Part shown: piece by piece, positions 42,605-51,968 of the stretch | Position numbering within the stretch: position 1 is the stretch's first letter | Layout: each line of letters opens with the position of its first letter | Assembly: GCF_000213785.1 (NCBI RefSeq) | Contig: NC_015557.1 | Location: 1,488,776 to 1,552,775, forward strand | DNA length: 64,000 nt | Origin: Hydrogenobaculum sp. 3684 | Lineage (GTDB): Bacteria; Aquificota; Aquificia; Aquificales; Aquificaceae | Direction of reading: 5' to 3' | Notes under the pieces: model-generated | Databases searched by the model: none | Seen by the model: only the letters and a program-made list of their open reading frames with translations | Told to the model about the DNA's origin: nothing | Made by a program: the position numbers and the translations under genes

Positions 42605-44957
42605 CTAAGTTTCTTACCTCCTTGGCGTAGGTCTCTATAAACTCACGCCTTGGTTCTACGTTTTCGCCCATCAGTATAGAGAATATTCTATCTGCTTCTG
42701 CCGCATCTTCTAAGGATACCCTTAAAAGCCTTCTGGTGTTTGGATTCATGGTGGTTTCCCATAGCTGTTCTGGGTTCATTTCACCAAGACCTTTGTATCG
42801 CTGTATCTCTATGCCATCTTTTACAAAATTTATTATGTCTTGATAAAGATCTTCTACTGGTTTTTCTATATTTTTAACCTTATGCCCAAGTTTTAGGCTT
42901 ATAGGATAGTTAAAAAATTCTTTATGCTCTTCAAAGAGCTTTTTGTAGGTACCAGAAGTAAGAAAATCTATATCTATAATGCTAAAGTTTTGATAGATAT
43001 CGTATATAACTATAGAGTAAGAGCCATCAAAATCATCGTATTTTAATTTAGCACTGCTTACGCTTTTCATAGACTGTATATCTTCTAAGAGTTTTTTGGC
43101 TTTTTGCTCATCTTTGAGATAACTTTCATCTATTTTATTTGACAGAAGATATGTTATTACATCTTTGTTTCTTTTGTTTAGTATTTGAGCTATGGTGTTG
43201 TGCTGTTCCTTTATAGTATTTAACATGTTTATTAGTACATCACCTCTGTAGGTGTTTGATTTGGCGTCTGTTATAGATAAGTCTGTTCTTATGATGTTTA
43301 GTAAAAATTTTTCTAACTCTTTATCGTCCTTTATGTAGGTTTCTTTTTTCCCTATCTTTACTTTGTAAAGGGGTGGTTGTGCTATATACACATGCCCATT
43401 TTCAATAAGTTTTGTCATAAATCTATAGAAAAAAGTAAGAAGAAGAGTCCTTATGTGAGAACCATCTACATCAGCGTCTGTCATGATTATGGTTTTGTGA
43501 TATCTAAGAGCGCTTAGATCTATATCTTCTCCTATGTTACAACCTAATGCTGATATAATTGCTCTTATTTCTTCATTGGAAAGGGCTTTGTCTATTCTTG
43601 CTTTTTCTACATTTAGTATTTTACCCTTTAGTGGTAATATCGCTTGGAATCTTCTGTCTCTTCCTTGTTTTGCAGAACCACCCGCTGATTCTCCCTCTAC
43701 TATAAAAATTTCACATTTCGATGGGTCTTTTTCAGAGCAATCGGCAAGTTTACCCGGTAAAGATGTATCTTCTAAGAATGATTTTCTTCTTACCAAATCT
43801 TTGGCTTTTTTAGCAGCTTCTCTTGCTAGCGCTGCTTCTATAGCTTTTTCTACTATAAGTTTTAAAATATCTTGGTGTTTTTCAAAATAATCTGTTAAAA
43901 ATTCTACCGTTATTGATTCTACTATGTTTTTTGTTTCTTGGTTGCCAAGCTTTGTTTTGGTTTGACCTTCAAACTGAGGCTCTGGTACTTTACAAGATAC
44001 AACGGCCACAAGACCCTCTCTTAGGTCTTCACCGGTAAACATCTCTTTTAACTCTTTTGATATTTTTATGTTTTGGGATAGTTTTGATACAACCTTTGAC
44101 AATCCACTTCTAAAACCTGTGACGTGAGTGCCACCTTCTATGGTTTTTATGTTGTTTACAAAGCTTTCTAAAGATTCTTTGTAATCTTTTGTATATTTAA
44201 AGGCAATTTCTACCAAAGTACCATCTTTTCCAGATTCTATATAGATTACGTCGTCGAAAAGGGGTTCTTTGCCTTCTGCAAGGTATTCTACCAGCTCTAT
44301 GATGCCTTTTTCAAATTTATAAACAAGATGTTTGTTTAACCTGTCGTCTATTATCTCAAAGGTTACGTTTTTATTAAGGTAAGCTAATTCCCTTATTCTT
44401 TTTTCTACTATGTCAAACTTTATTTTTGTGGTTTCAAATATTTCAGCGTCCGGTTTAAATGTAATCTTTGTGCCTCTTTTTGTGGTATCTCCCATTATTT
44501 GAAGCTCAGTTTTTGGAACTCCTCTTTCATACTCTTGTCTGTATATCTTGCCGTCTCTGTAAACTTCTACTATGAGCCATTCTGAAAGTGCGTTTACAAC
44601 GGAAGCGCCTACACCGTGAAGTCCCCCTGAATATTGATAAGCTTTTTTATCAAACTTTCCACCAGCCCCAAGCACTGTTAAAACCACTTCTACCGCTGGT
44701 TTTCCTACGTCTTTATGGATGTAAACAGGTATACCTCTGCCATTATCTTCTACCGTTACAGAATCATCTTGGTGTATATGCACTCTTATGTGTGTGGCAT
44801 AGCCTGCCATCGCTTCGTCAACAGAGTTATCTACTATTTCCCATATAAGGTGATGAAGTCCTCTTTCGGAGATATCCCCTATATACATTGAGGGGCGTAA
44901 TCTTACGTGTTCTAATCCGGTAACAACTTTTATTGCATCTGCGCCGTATTCTTGCAT
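42597..44957 (-). CDS. gyrB: DNA gyrase subunit B
   Basis: GyrB supplies the ATPase that drives negative supercoiling. The 786-residue protein has the GHKL ATPase domain (LEHVRLRPSMYIG, EIVDNSVDEA, VEDNGRGIPV, GGLHGVGASVVNAL). The transducer domain follows, then Toprim motifs VEGESAGGSAKQGRDR and IIMTDADVDGSHIRTLLLTFF. The C-terminal EIQRYKGLGEMNPEQLWETTM is gyrase-typical. It heads gyrB-usp-tyrA. An extended -10 ends 7 nt before its ATG, so its message is predicted leaderless. Confidence 0.96.
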   Translation of the reverse strand: MQEYGADAIKVVTGLEHVRLRPSMYIGDISERGLHHLIWEIVDNSVDEAMAGYATHIRVHIHQDDSVTVEDNGRGIPVYIHKDVGKPAVEVVLTVLGAGGKFDKKAYQYSGGLHGVGASVVNALSEWLIVEVYRDGKIYRQEYERGVPKTELQIMGDTTKRGTKITFKPDAEIFETTKIKFDIVEKRIRELAYLNKNVTFEIIDDRLNKHLVYKFEKGIIELVEYLAEGKEPLFDDVIYIESGKDGTLVEIAFKYTKDYKESLESFVNNIKTIEGGTHVTGFRSGLSKVVSKLSQNIKISKELKEMFTGEDLREGLVAVVSCKVPEPQFEGQTKTKLGNQETKNIVESITVEFLTDYFEKHQDILKLIVEKAIEAALAREAAKKAKDLVRRKSFLEDTSLPGKLADCSEKDPSKCEIFIVEGESAGGSAKQGRDRRFQAILPLKGKILNVEKARIDKALSNEEIRAIISALGCNIGEDIDLSALRYHKTIIMTDADVDGSHIRTLLLTFFYRFMTKLIENGHVYIAQPPLYKVKIGKKETYIKDDKELEKFLLNIIRTDLSITDAKSNTYRGDVLINMLNTIKEQHNTIAQILNKRNKDVITYLLSNKIDESYLKDEQKAKKLLEDIQSMKSVSSAKLKYDDFDGSYSIVIYDIYQNFSIIDIDFLTSGTYKKLFEEHKEFFNYPISLKLGHKVKNIEKPVEDLYQDIINFVKDGIEIQRYKGLGEMNPEQLWETTMNPNTRRLLRVSLEDAAEADRIFSILMGENVEPRREFIETYAKEVRNLDV

Positions 44958-44964
44958 TATAATT

Positions 44965-44973
44965 ATTATACCA
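44965..44973 (-). promoter_or_regulatory. Extended -10 for gyrB, leaderless
   Basis: The minus strand reads TGG-TATAAT and ends 7 nt before the gyrB ATG; no Shine-Dalgarno is present. Confidence 0.6.
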
Positions 44974-45017
44974 TCTTAGGCCTGTTTGATTTTCCTAAAA
45001 GCCAAAAAACTTTAGCA

Positions 45018-45046
45018 TTGACAAAATATATATATAAGAGTAAAAT
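45018..45046 (+). promoter_or_regulatory. Consensus -35/-10 promoter for the P-type ATPase
   Basis: TTGACA (45018-45023) and TAAAAT (45041-45046) are 17 nt apart, a near-ideal housekeeping promoter. Transcription would begin around 45053, at the ATG of 45055. This is one of the few complete -35/-10 pairs in the window. Confidence 0.75.
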
Positions 45047-45054
45047 CAATGAAA

Positions 45055-47079
45055 ATGAGCGAAATTCACAAATGTTATCAGTGCGGCATAAGCATCTCTG
45101 GAAATCCTATAGTTTTTAACGTAAAAGGCGTAGATAGAGAGTTTTGCTGTACTGGATGTTATCTGGTAAACAAGATTTCTGGCAACGAGACATCCCAAAG
45201 CGTACAGAAGTTTTTTATAAAGTTTGGTATAAGCTTTTTCTTGGCTGGTTATGTAATGATGCTCTCTTTTACCATATATGGGGGCGATGTGTCAAAAGAT
45301 TATCACGATCCTATAGTAAAACTCACAAACTACTTCTTGCTTTTACTCTCTACCCCCGTTATGGCTCTTATTGGTTTTGATTATCTTGTAAACTCTATAA
45401 AAGCACTTTTAAGAAAATCCATTACCACAGACCTTCTTATAGCAATAGGTGCTTTTTCAGCTTACGGGATTTCTGTTTATTCTACGCTTATGGGTGTTGG
45501 TACACCTTACTATGAAACTGCCACTATGATAGTGGCGCTGTCGGCTTTTGGAAAGTTTATAGAGGCTTTTGGAAGGTATAGAGCTGCTAAAAGTATAGGC
45601 GAGACTAAAGATCTTTTACCAAGCTATGCTACAGTTGTAGAAAATGGTACTGAGAAGATCATCAGGATAGATGAGGTAAAAATAGGGGATATTGTAAAGG
45701 TAAAGCCCGATGAGATCATACCAGTAGATGGTATCATCGTAGAAGGAGAAGGATTCGTAAAAGAGAGTTTTTTTACAGGTGAGCAAAAACCGGTGGCTAA
45801 GTTTGAAGGAGATAGCGTTTATGCGGGAAGCGTTAGCATAGATGGGAGTTTTTTAATAAAAGCCATAAACGATTTTAATTCAAACACTATAAACAAAATC
45901 ATAGAAAATATAGAACTTGCAAAGCTCTCTTTTGCCCCAGAAAAAAACATAGCCGATAAGATATCTGCTATATTTGTCCCCACCATTATAACATTATCCG
46001 CTATAACCTTTGGCTTTTGGTATTATGAGTCTGGTTTTGATAAAGCTCTTATGAGCTCTTTGGCGGTGCTTTTGATAGCCTGTCCTTGTGCTTTTAACGT
46101 AGCTGCTCCGTTGGCTCTTTGGAATGCGGCAAACTCCTTGGCAAGGCGTGGTATAATCTTGCAAAATCTAAGAGCCCTTTACAGCGTTAGACATATAAAT
46201 GAAGTGCTTTTTGACAAAACCGGCACCATAACCTTAGAAAACTTAGAATACAGCGGTTATACTCAGTTTGGTGATGAAAAGGATTTCATAAAAAAAGTAG
46301 CTTCTATAGAAAACTACTCAAAGCATCCTATAGCTAAAAGCCTACTAAACCATTATCAAGGGGATTTTGTAAAACCATCGAAGGTTAGGATAATACCAGG
46401 TTATGGTATTGAGGCTTTTATAGAAGATAAAAAGTGGTATATAGGTTCTAAAGAGTTGATGGAAAGTATAGGCATAACACCAAAAGCTTGTGAAGAAAAT
46501 TTATCTTGTGTATATGTAGCGGTGGATGGTAGGTTAGAAGGGACACTTTATTTTAAACAAAAGATAGATGAAAATGCCTTAGAGGCTATAAAGAGGTTAA
46601 AAGACATGGGTTATAAAGTAGGGCTTATATCTGGGGATGAGAGGGCTTTCGTGGAAGAGTTTTCAAATATATTTGACGAGGTTTATTGGTCTTTAAAACC
46701 CCAAGACAAACAGAAAGTTGTAATGGACAAAAAATCAAAAGGGGCAAAAATAATGTATGTAGGTGATGGTATAAACGATGCGCTTGCTATGGCGATTAGC
46801 GATGTAAGTGTAGCGGTGGCAAACGCTTCTGGTGTTGCAAGGATATCTGCAAGCATCTTGCTTTTTAATAAAAATTTAAAAGCTATACCCTGGATTATAA
46901 AATTTTCTAATCAAGTTAAAAAAATCATTTATACAAATTTTATATGGGCAAGCGTATACAACACCTTTGGTATTGCTTTGGCGATGGCTGGACTCATACA
47001 ACCCATATGGTCAGCAGTTTTTATGATAATAAGTAGCGTTAGCGTGGTCTACAACTCCTCTAGGATAGAAAATATGTAA
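45055..47079 (+). CDS. Heavy-metal (copper-type, CcoI/FixI-like) P1B ATPase
   Basis: The 674-residue ion pump opens with CYQCGISISGNP and FCCTGCYLVNKI, the Cys-rich N-terminus typical of FixI/CcoI copper ATPases needed for cytochrome oxidase assembly. No HMA domain (GMxCxxC) lies between it and the first helices. The core has the translocation motif ACPCAF, the phosphorylated Asp in DKTGT, FFTGEQKP in the actuator, HPIA and GDGINDALAM. I start at ATG 45055 (MSEIHK), not 45049, because the predicted transcript begins near 45053. Copper export or delivery to oxidase is the likely role; no cytochrome oxidase genes are near. Confidence 0.88.
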   Translation: MSEIHKCYQCGISISGNPIVFNVKGVDREFCCTGCYLVNKISGNETSQSVQKFFIKFGISFFLAGYVMMLSFTIYGGDVSKDYHDPIVKLTNYFLLLLSTPVMALIGFDYLVNSIKALLRKSITTDLLIAIGAFSAYGISVYSTLMGVGTPYYETATMIVALSAFGKFIEAFGRYRAAKSIGETKDLLPSYATVVENGTEKIIRIDEVKIGDIVKVKPDEIIPVDGIIVEGEGFVKESFFTGEQKPVAKFEGDSVYAGSVSIDGSFLIKAINDFNSNTINKIIENIELAKLSFAPEKNIADKISAIFVPTIITLSAITFGFWYYESGFDKALMSSLAVLLIACPCAFNVAAPLALWNAANSLARRGIILQNLRALYSVRHINEVLFDKTGTITLENLEYSGYTQFGDEKDFIKKVASIENYSKHPIAKSLLNHYQGDFVKPSKVRIIPGYGIEAFIEDKKWYIGSKELMESIGITPKACEENLSCVYVAVDGRLEGTLYFKQKIDENALEAIKRLKDMGYKVGLISGDERAFVEEFSNIFDEVYWSLKPQDKQKVVMDKKSKGAKIMYVGDGINDALAMAISDVSVAVANASGVARISASILLFNKNLKAIPWIIKFSNQVKKIIYTNFIWASVYNTFGIALAMAGLIQPIWSAVFMIISSVSVVYNSSRIENM

Positions 47080-47110
47080 TATATTATAATTATATTAGAG
47101 GAGGAAAATT

Positions 47111-47659
47111 ATGGAAGAAAAAAACAATTCATCTGGGAACAAGGTGAATATATCCACACAAAAGATGCTGGGTGGGATTGGGGCTATTTTGATATTGTTA
47201 AGTGTCGTACCGGGAATCGGAATACTCTTTTCGATTGTTGGTGGCGTGCTTTTGATTGTTAGCATATATCAAATTAGCAATATGTTAAAAAAACCAGCTA
47301 TATTTAACAAATTTATAATAGGTTTTGTTTTAGGTTTAATTGGATGGATTATAGCTCTTTTCTTTGGTTTGTTGAGTTTTGTTGGTATTGTAGTGTTTTT
47401 TAGTACGGGTATAGGTATAATTGCCATAATATTAGTTTATATACTTTTTATAGCGGCTACTTATTTTTATAAAAAAGCTTACAGTATGCTTGCTAACGCT
47501 CTAAACCATAAGCTTTTTAGCACTGCTGGCCTTCTTATGTTTATAGGTGCAATCACGATAATTTTGTTTGGTTTAGGTGCTATTTTACTATTTATAGGTT
47601 GGATAATACTTGCAGTAGCATTCTTTACAGCTCCGGAAGAAGTTGAGGTTGTAGGTTAA
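47111..47659 (+). CDS. DUF996 family integral membrane protein
   Basis: The 182-residue protein has five or so glycine-rich helices (for example GGIGAILILLSVVPGIGILF near residues 16-35), as in DUF996. The linker YQISNMLKKPAIFNKFIIG separates the first and second pairs. A strong GAGGAGG ribosome site precedes the ATG at 47111. It is 31 nt after the P-type ATPase and may be co-transcribed. Function is unknown. It is convergent with the EAL gene. Confidence 0.8.
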   Translation: MEEKNNSSGNKVNISTQKMLGGIGAILILLSVVPGIGILFSIVGGVLLIVSIYQISNMLKKPAIFNKFIIGFVLGLIGWIIALFFGLLSFVGIVVFFSTGIGIIAIILVYILFIAATYFYKKAYSMLANALNHKLFSTAGLLMFIGAITIILFGLGAILLFIGWIILAVAFFTAPEEVEVVG

Positions 47660-47668
47660 AGATAGCTG

Positions 47669-48436
47669 CTAAAATGGAAAATTTATCTCAGATTCATTGA
47701 ATAAGTGCTCAAAAGCTGGCTTGGCAAATAGATAACCTTGCATAAGTTTTATACCTTTATCTTTTAGCCACAAAGCTTCTTCTACGGATTCTATGCCCTC
47801 TGCTATAATGCCTATATTCAAATCTTTTGCAGTGTTTATAATACCATTTACGATAGATTGTTTCACTTTTTCTTTATGAATATTGCGAATTAAGTATATG
47901 TCTAATTTTATAAACGACGGTTCTAGCTCTGCTAGTAGAGTAAGCCCAGCGTATCCTGAGCCAAAATCATCTATAGCGGTGCTAAATCCTTGTTTTTCGT
48001 AATATGAAAATATATCCTTTAGTTTATTTGGATCTCTTACTTCTTCGCTTTCTAATACTTCAAATATAATATTACTAATATCAAAGTTCAATTTGTTAGC
48101 AGCTTCTAAAGTGGTGCGAATACAAGCTTCGGGAACATAAACTGCGTTTGGCATAAAGTTTATAGATAACTTAGTTTTTATACCAAGCTTTGCTGCTAAA
48201 GCTATAGCCTTTATCCTACACTCTTGATCAAATCTATAACGATTTTTCTCGTTTACATGGGATAAAACCCATCCTGCACCTTGCCCTTCTTTACCTCTTA
48301 CTAATGCCTCGTGAGCAAATATTTTTTTTTGTTCTATATCAACTATTGGCTGAAATGCGAATGTAAAATCAAAATCAAGTGGATCTGTACAATGCTCACA
48401 CCCCGGATTTGGAATTTCGATATCTAACAAATTCAT
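47669..48436 (-). CDS. Stand-alone EAL-domain cyclic-di-GMP phosphodiesterase
   Basis: The 255-residue cytoplasmic protein is essentially one EAL domain. All main active-site elements are visible: HEALVRG (the EAL Glu), SINFMPNAV (Asn), FEVLESEEV (Glu pair), AIDDFGSGYAGL (the Asp pair and loop 6), FIKLDIYL (Lys), AEGIESVEE (Glu) and LMQGYLFAKP (Gln). It should therefore be active in hydrolysing c-di-GMP to pGpG. No GGDEF or sensor domain is attached; the short N-terminal CEHC segment is of unknown use. AAGGAGG precedes the ATG. No cyclase gene is in the window. Confidence 0.92.
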   Translation of the reverse strand: MNLLDIEIPNPGCEHCTDPLDFDFTFAFQPIVDIEQKKIFAHEALVRGKEGQGAGWVLSHVNEKNRYRFDQECRIKAIALAAKLGIKTKLSINFMPNAVYVPEACIRTTLEAANKLNFDISNIIFEVLESEEVRDPNKLKDIFSYYEKQGFSTAIDDFGSGYAGLTLLAELEPSFIKLDIYLIRNIHKEKVKQSIVNGIINTAKDLNIGIIAEGIESVEEALWLKDKGIKLMQGYLFAKPAFEHLFNESEINFPF

Positions 48437-48553
48437 AAAGACCTCCTTTTTTGCTTTTATTGGTATAGTATAAGCAAAAAAAATGTTTTAGCGCAATGCT
48501 ATATATCATTATCAAAATGAAAATATATTATATGTATTATTTCACTTTTAACT

Positions 48554-49246
48554 CTAGTTTGATTCTTTATTTAACGTATTTTCTTTTGAAAGCACTAAGA
48601 CAATTTCACCTTTTATGTTGTTTCTTTTTTTAAGCTCTTCTATTACGTCTTTTATATTGCCTCTTATGTATTCTTCGTGTATTTTGGTAAGCTCTCTTGC
48701 TATAACTACTGTAATGTTTGGTTCTATGTGGCTTATAAGTTCCAATGTATCTAATATACGCTGTGGTGATTCGTATAGTATGTAAGACCCAGCATCAGAG
48801 CTAAAAACTTCCTTATAAAAGGATTCTTGGGATTTTCTTGGTGCAAAACCCAAAAACATAAAACTATGGGTTGGAAGTCCAGAACCTACTAATGCTGTAA
48901 TAAGTGCGCAGGGTCCAGGGAGTACTTCTACAGGTATATCTTCTTTTATGCATGCATTTATAAGCTTAAAACCAGGGTCAGATATAGAGGGTGTACCAGC
49001 GTCTGATACAAGCGCTACGTCTTCGTCTTTTCTTATGAGGGATATGATTTTTCTTATTTGTATAGCTTCTTTGGGATGATAGTACGATAAAAGCGTTTTA
49101 CCTTCTATGTTGTAATGTTTTAAAAGTATCTGAATTCTCCTTGTGTCCTCGCAAGCTATAAATTTTACCGATTTTAGGATATTTATCGCCCTTATGGTTA
49201 TATCTTCTAAATTTCCTATGGGGGTGGGTACCACATAAAGCTTCAT
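48554..49246 (-). CDS. rsmI: 16S rRNA (cytidine(1402)-2'-O)-methyltransferase
   Basis: RsmI methylates the ribose of C1402 in 16S rRNA using SAM. The 230-residue protein is a tetrapyrrole-methylase-fold enzyme beginning LYVVPTPIGNLEDITIRAI. It contains ACEDTRRIQILLKHY, ALVSDAGTPSISDPG, VLPGPCALITALVGSGLP and YESPQRILDTL, all RsmI-specific. The C-terminal region is shorter than in E. coli (286). It is transcribed alone, divergent from rimP, with TGA-TAAAAT ending 6 nt before the ATG. Confidence 0.95.
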   Translation of the reverse strand: MKLYVVPTPIGNLEDITIRAINILKSVKFIACEDTRRIQILLKHYNIEGKTLLSYYHPKEAIQIRKIISLIRKDEDVALVSDAGTPSISDPGFKLINACIKEDIPVEVLPGPCALITALVGSGLPTHSFMFLGFAPRKSQESFYKEVFSSDAGSYILYESPQRILDTLELISHIEPNITVVIARELTKIHEEYIRGNIKDVIEELKKRNNIKGEIVLVLSKENTLNKESN

Positions 49247-49252
49247 TATTAT

Positions 49253-49261
49253 ATTTTATCA
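49253..49261 (-). promoter_or_regulatory. Extended -10 for rsmI, leaderless
   Basis: The minus strand reads TGA-TAAAAT and ends 6 nt before the ATG at 49246; there is no Shine-Dalgarno. Confidence 0.55.
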
Positions 49262-49279
49262 TATTGTTATATTTGGTTA

Positions 49280-49288
49280 TGGTATAAT
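49280..49288 (+). promoter_or_regulatory. Extended -10 for the rimP operon, leaderless
   Basis: TGG-TATAAT ends 6 nt before the ATG at 49295. The string TGGTATAAT plus a 6-nt AC-containing spacer and ATG is almost the same as at 1941-1958, upstream of an unrelated gene. Confidence 0.6.
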
Positions 49289-49294
49289 AACACT

Positions 49295-49759
49295 ATGCTA
49301 GATGCGAAAAAAATAGCTAATACTGTTAAAGATTTGGTTAAACCTATATCTGATAACCTTGGATTTAGACTGTTTGATGTTGAATTTAAACCAGAAAACG
49401 GTTGGGTACTGAGGATAATAATAGACAAAGAAGGAGGGGTAACAATAGACGATTGTGAAGAACTTTCAAAGCGAGTAAGCGCTCTTTTGGATGTAGAAGA
49501 TGTGATACCAAATAGTTATTTTCTTGAAGTGAGTTCACCGGGTCTTACTAGAGAATTAAAAGAAAAATGGCATTACGAATTTTTCAAAGGTAAGTATGCA
49601 AGACTCTATTTGAAGGAAAAAATAGATAACAAACAAGAGTACGCTGGTTATATAGATAGTGTAGAAGATGATACGTTGGTGTTGAGGCTTTTAGATAAAA
49701 CGTTAAAAATACCTTTTGATAAAATAGCAAAAGCAAGGTTGGATGTGGAAAAATGGTAA
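49295..49759 (+). CDS. rimP: Ribosome maturation factor RimP
   Basis: RimP assists maturation of the 30S subunit. The 154-residue protein has the N-terminal RimP fold (GFRLFDVEFKPENGWVLRIIIDKEGGVTIDDCEELSKRV) and the SSPGLTRELK motif, followed by an SH3-like C-terminal domain. It overlaps nusA by 7 bp, in the usual rimP-nusA order. It heads rimP-nusA-rRNA methyltransferase-murA, and its message appears leaderless. Confidence 0.95.
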   Translation: MLDAKKIANTVKDLVKPISDNLGFRLFDVEFKPENGWVLRIIIDKEGGVTIDDCEELSKRVSALLDVEDVIPNSYFLEVSSPGLTRELKEKWHYEFFKGKYARLYLKEKIDNKQEYAGYIDSVEDDTLVLRLLDKTLKIPFDKIAKARLDVEKW

Positions 49760-50721
49760 AGAATATAAAGAAACTAATAGAAAACGTCGCAAAAGAAAAA
49801 GATATACCGGCTAAAATAGTGGAAAATGCTTTAAAAAACGCTATAGCCTACGGCATTAGAAAAGAAAAACATATAAGGGGAAAAATTTATATAGATTTTG
49901 CAGATGATGATACTATAACAGCTTATATAATTTCTGGAAAAGAAAAAACTAAACTTGATATATCCACTGAGGATTTGAACCGTATAGCAGCTTATGCCGC
50001 TAAAGAAGAGTTTTTGAAAGAATTGGAAAATGCTGAAAGAGAGCGTGGGTTTTTAGAATACGTTTCTCAGGAGGGCAATATTGTACATGGTATAGTAAGA
50101 GAAATAACCAAAGACCAGACCGCTATTGTGGATTTAGGCCCTATAGATGCTGAGCTTCCAAGGAAAGAACAAATCCCAAAAGAAAGTTTCAAAAAAAACG
50201 ATAGAGTGAAAGCGCTTCTTTTTTCAGTGCAAAAAGAAAGAGGTAGACCAGTTTTGTTGCTTTCCAGAACACACCCTAAGTTTTTAAGAAGGCTTTTAGA
50301 AGCTGAGATACCAGAAGTAGCAAGTGGGCTTGTGAAAATAGTTTCTGTTGCAAGGGAACCAGGTGAAAAGGCTAAGGTTGTGGTTGATACAGAAGATAAA
50401 AAGATTGACCCAGTAGGTGTGGTTATAGGCATAAAAGGTTCAAAAATAAACCCCATATCTAAAGAGCTTGCTGGAGAGCATATAGATGTTGTAAGATACT
50501 CTGAGGATAAAAAGAAGTTTTTAGAAAATTTGTTTTTTCCAGCTAAAATCCTTGATATAAGGGAATCAGGCAATCAAATAGAGGTGGCTGTTGACAAAGA
50601 TCAAGTTTCTTTAGCCATAGGGAAAAGAGGTATAAACACAAAGCTAGCTTATAAAATACTGGGTAAACATATAGATGTGATGTCAAAAGAAGATTTTGAT
50701 AAGCTAAAGAAGCTTTCCTGA
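49753..50721 (+). CDS. nusA: Transcription termination/antitermination factor NusA
   Basis: NusA binds RNA polymerase and nascent RNA to control pausing and termination. The 322-residue protein contains the N-terminal polymerase-binding domain, an S1 domain (about 105-170: GNIVHGIVREITKDQTAIVDLG), and two KH domains with GVVIGIKGSKINPISKEL and VSLAIGKRGINTKLAYKI. It lacks the E. coli C-terminal acidic repeats, as in many bacteria. It shares one base with the next gene (TGATG). Confidence 0.95.
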   Translation: MVKNIKKLIENVAKEKDIPAKIVENALKNAIAYGIRKEKHIRGKIYIDFADDDTITAYIISGKEKTKLDISTEDLNRIAAYAAKEEFLKELENAERERGFLEYVSQEGNIVHGIVREITKDQTAIVDLGPIDAELPRKEQIPKESFKKNDRVKALLFSVQKERGRPVLLLSRTHPKFLRRLLEAEIPEVASGLVKIVSVAREPGEKAKVVVDTEDKKIDPVGVVIGIKGSKINPISKELAGEHIDVVRYSEDKKKFLENLFFPAKILDIRESGNQIEVAVDKDQVSLAIGKRGINTKLAYKILGKHIDVMSKEDFDKLKKLS

Positions 50722-51968
50722 TGATAGTAGAAATTGAAAAACTTGTTCACAACGGCTACGGAATAGGAAGATTTCAAAACAGGGTATATTTTGTGCCTTT
50801 TACTTTACCAAATGAAAAAGTTAAGATAAAAGATATTATAAACAGAAAAGATTATTCTATGGCTAAATTAGAGACTGTTTTAGAACCAAGTCCCCATAGG
50901 ATAGAGCCCATTTGTCCTTACTTTGGAAGATGCGGTGGATGTCATTTTCAACATATTGATTATACCGAACAGCTAAATCAAAAATCAAACATTCTAAAAG
51001 AGACGTTAAAAAAGATAGGTAACATAGAGATAGAGAATTTAAACGGCATTATCTACGATGAACCTTTTTATTATAGAAACCGTGTTAAGTTTAAGGTTAG
51101 TGATAAAGAGATTGGTTTTGTTGGTGTTGATGAAGATTTTGTAAATATAGAGCACTGCCCTATTTCTTCAAAAGCTATAAACGATCTTATACCCTTTTTA
51201 AAAGAGTTTGCCAAGCATTTTAATCCATCTTGGATAAGCGTGTTTTATTCGGATACGCAAAAAGAGTATATAATAAAGTTTGCCTCTTACGATTATATAG
51301 ATAAGGAAAAGCTAAAAAAGTTTAAAGAACATCTTACTCCTAAGAACGTCGTTGGCATAACGCTTATAAAGGATGATAATAAAGAAGATAAAATTATATT
51401 TTCAATAGGAACTCCTTTTACTTTTATTGAGCTTTTAGAAATAAAATATAGAATAAGCATAAATAGCTTTTTTCAAGTAAATATAAAAGTAGCTCAAAAA
51501 CTTTTACAAACGCTTTTAGAAAAAGAAAATTATTTTGACAGAGTATTGGATGATTATGGTGGTGTAGGACTTTTTGGCTTGCATTTGGCAAGACGAGTAG
51601 GCTCTGTTGATATAGCTGATATAAATAAAAGCTCAATAAATGATGCCGAATACTCAGCCAAGATAAACAACATAAATAATGCATCTTTTTATGTCCAAAA
51701 CAGCTATATCTTTTTGAAAAAAAGCCTATCTAAACACGCAAACCTTCTTGTTTTAGACCCACCGCGTAGTGGTTTATCAAAGGAAGAGATAGACCTTATA
51801 CTTCTTGGAAAACCTGATTACATATGGTATATATCCTGTGAGCCTTCTTCTTTGGCAAGGGATTTGAAGCTTTTAGGAAGAAAATATAAAATAAAAGAAA
51901 TATATATGGCAGATATGTTTCCGCAGACTTATCATATAGAAACCGCTGTTAAGCTAGAGCTTGTATGA
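50721..51968 (+). CDS. TrmA/RumA-type (uracil-5-)-methyltransferase with [4Fe-4S]
   Basis: The 415-residue SAM enzyme methylates C5 of a uridine in 23S rRNA or tRNA. An N-terminal TRAM-like segment (IEKLVHNGYGIGR) is followed by the iron-sulfur motif CPYFGRCGGC and a fourth Cys in EHCPIS. The catalytic domain has FFQVN, VLDDYGGVGLFGL in place of the usual DxYxGxG SAM loop, DPPRSGLS, and the nucleophile Cys in YISCEPSSLARDL. The iron-sulfur cluster points to the RlmD (RumA) branch, but RlmC or tRNA targets are not excluded. It overlaps murA by 4 bp. Confidence 0.9.
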   Translation: MIVEIEKLVHNGYGIGRFQNRVYFVPFTLPNEKVKIKDIINRKDYSMAKLETVLEPSPHRIEPICPYFGRCGGCHFQHIDYTEQLNQKSNILKETLKKIGNIEIENLNGIIYDEPFYYRNRVKFKVSDKEIGFVGVDEDFVNIEHCPISSKAINDLIPFLKEFAKHFNPSWISVFYSDTQKEYIIKFASYDYIDKEKLKKFKEHLTPKNVVGITLIKDDNKEDKIIFSIGTPFTFIELLEIKYRISINSFFQVNIKVAQKLLQTLLEKENYFDRVLDDYGGVGLFGLHLARRVGSVDIADINKSSINDAEYSAKINNINNASFYVQNSYIFLKKSLSKHANLLVLDPPRSGLSKEEIDLILLGKPDYIWYISCEPSSLARDLKLLGRKYKIKEIYMADMFPQTYHIETAVKLELV

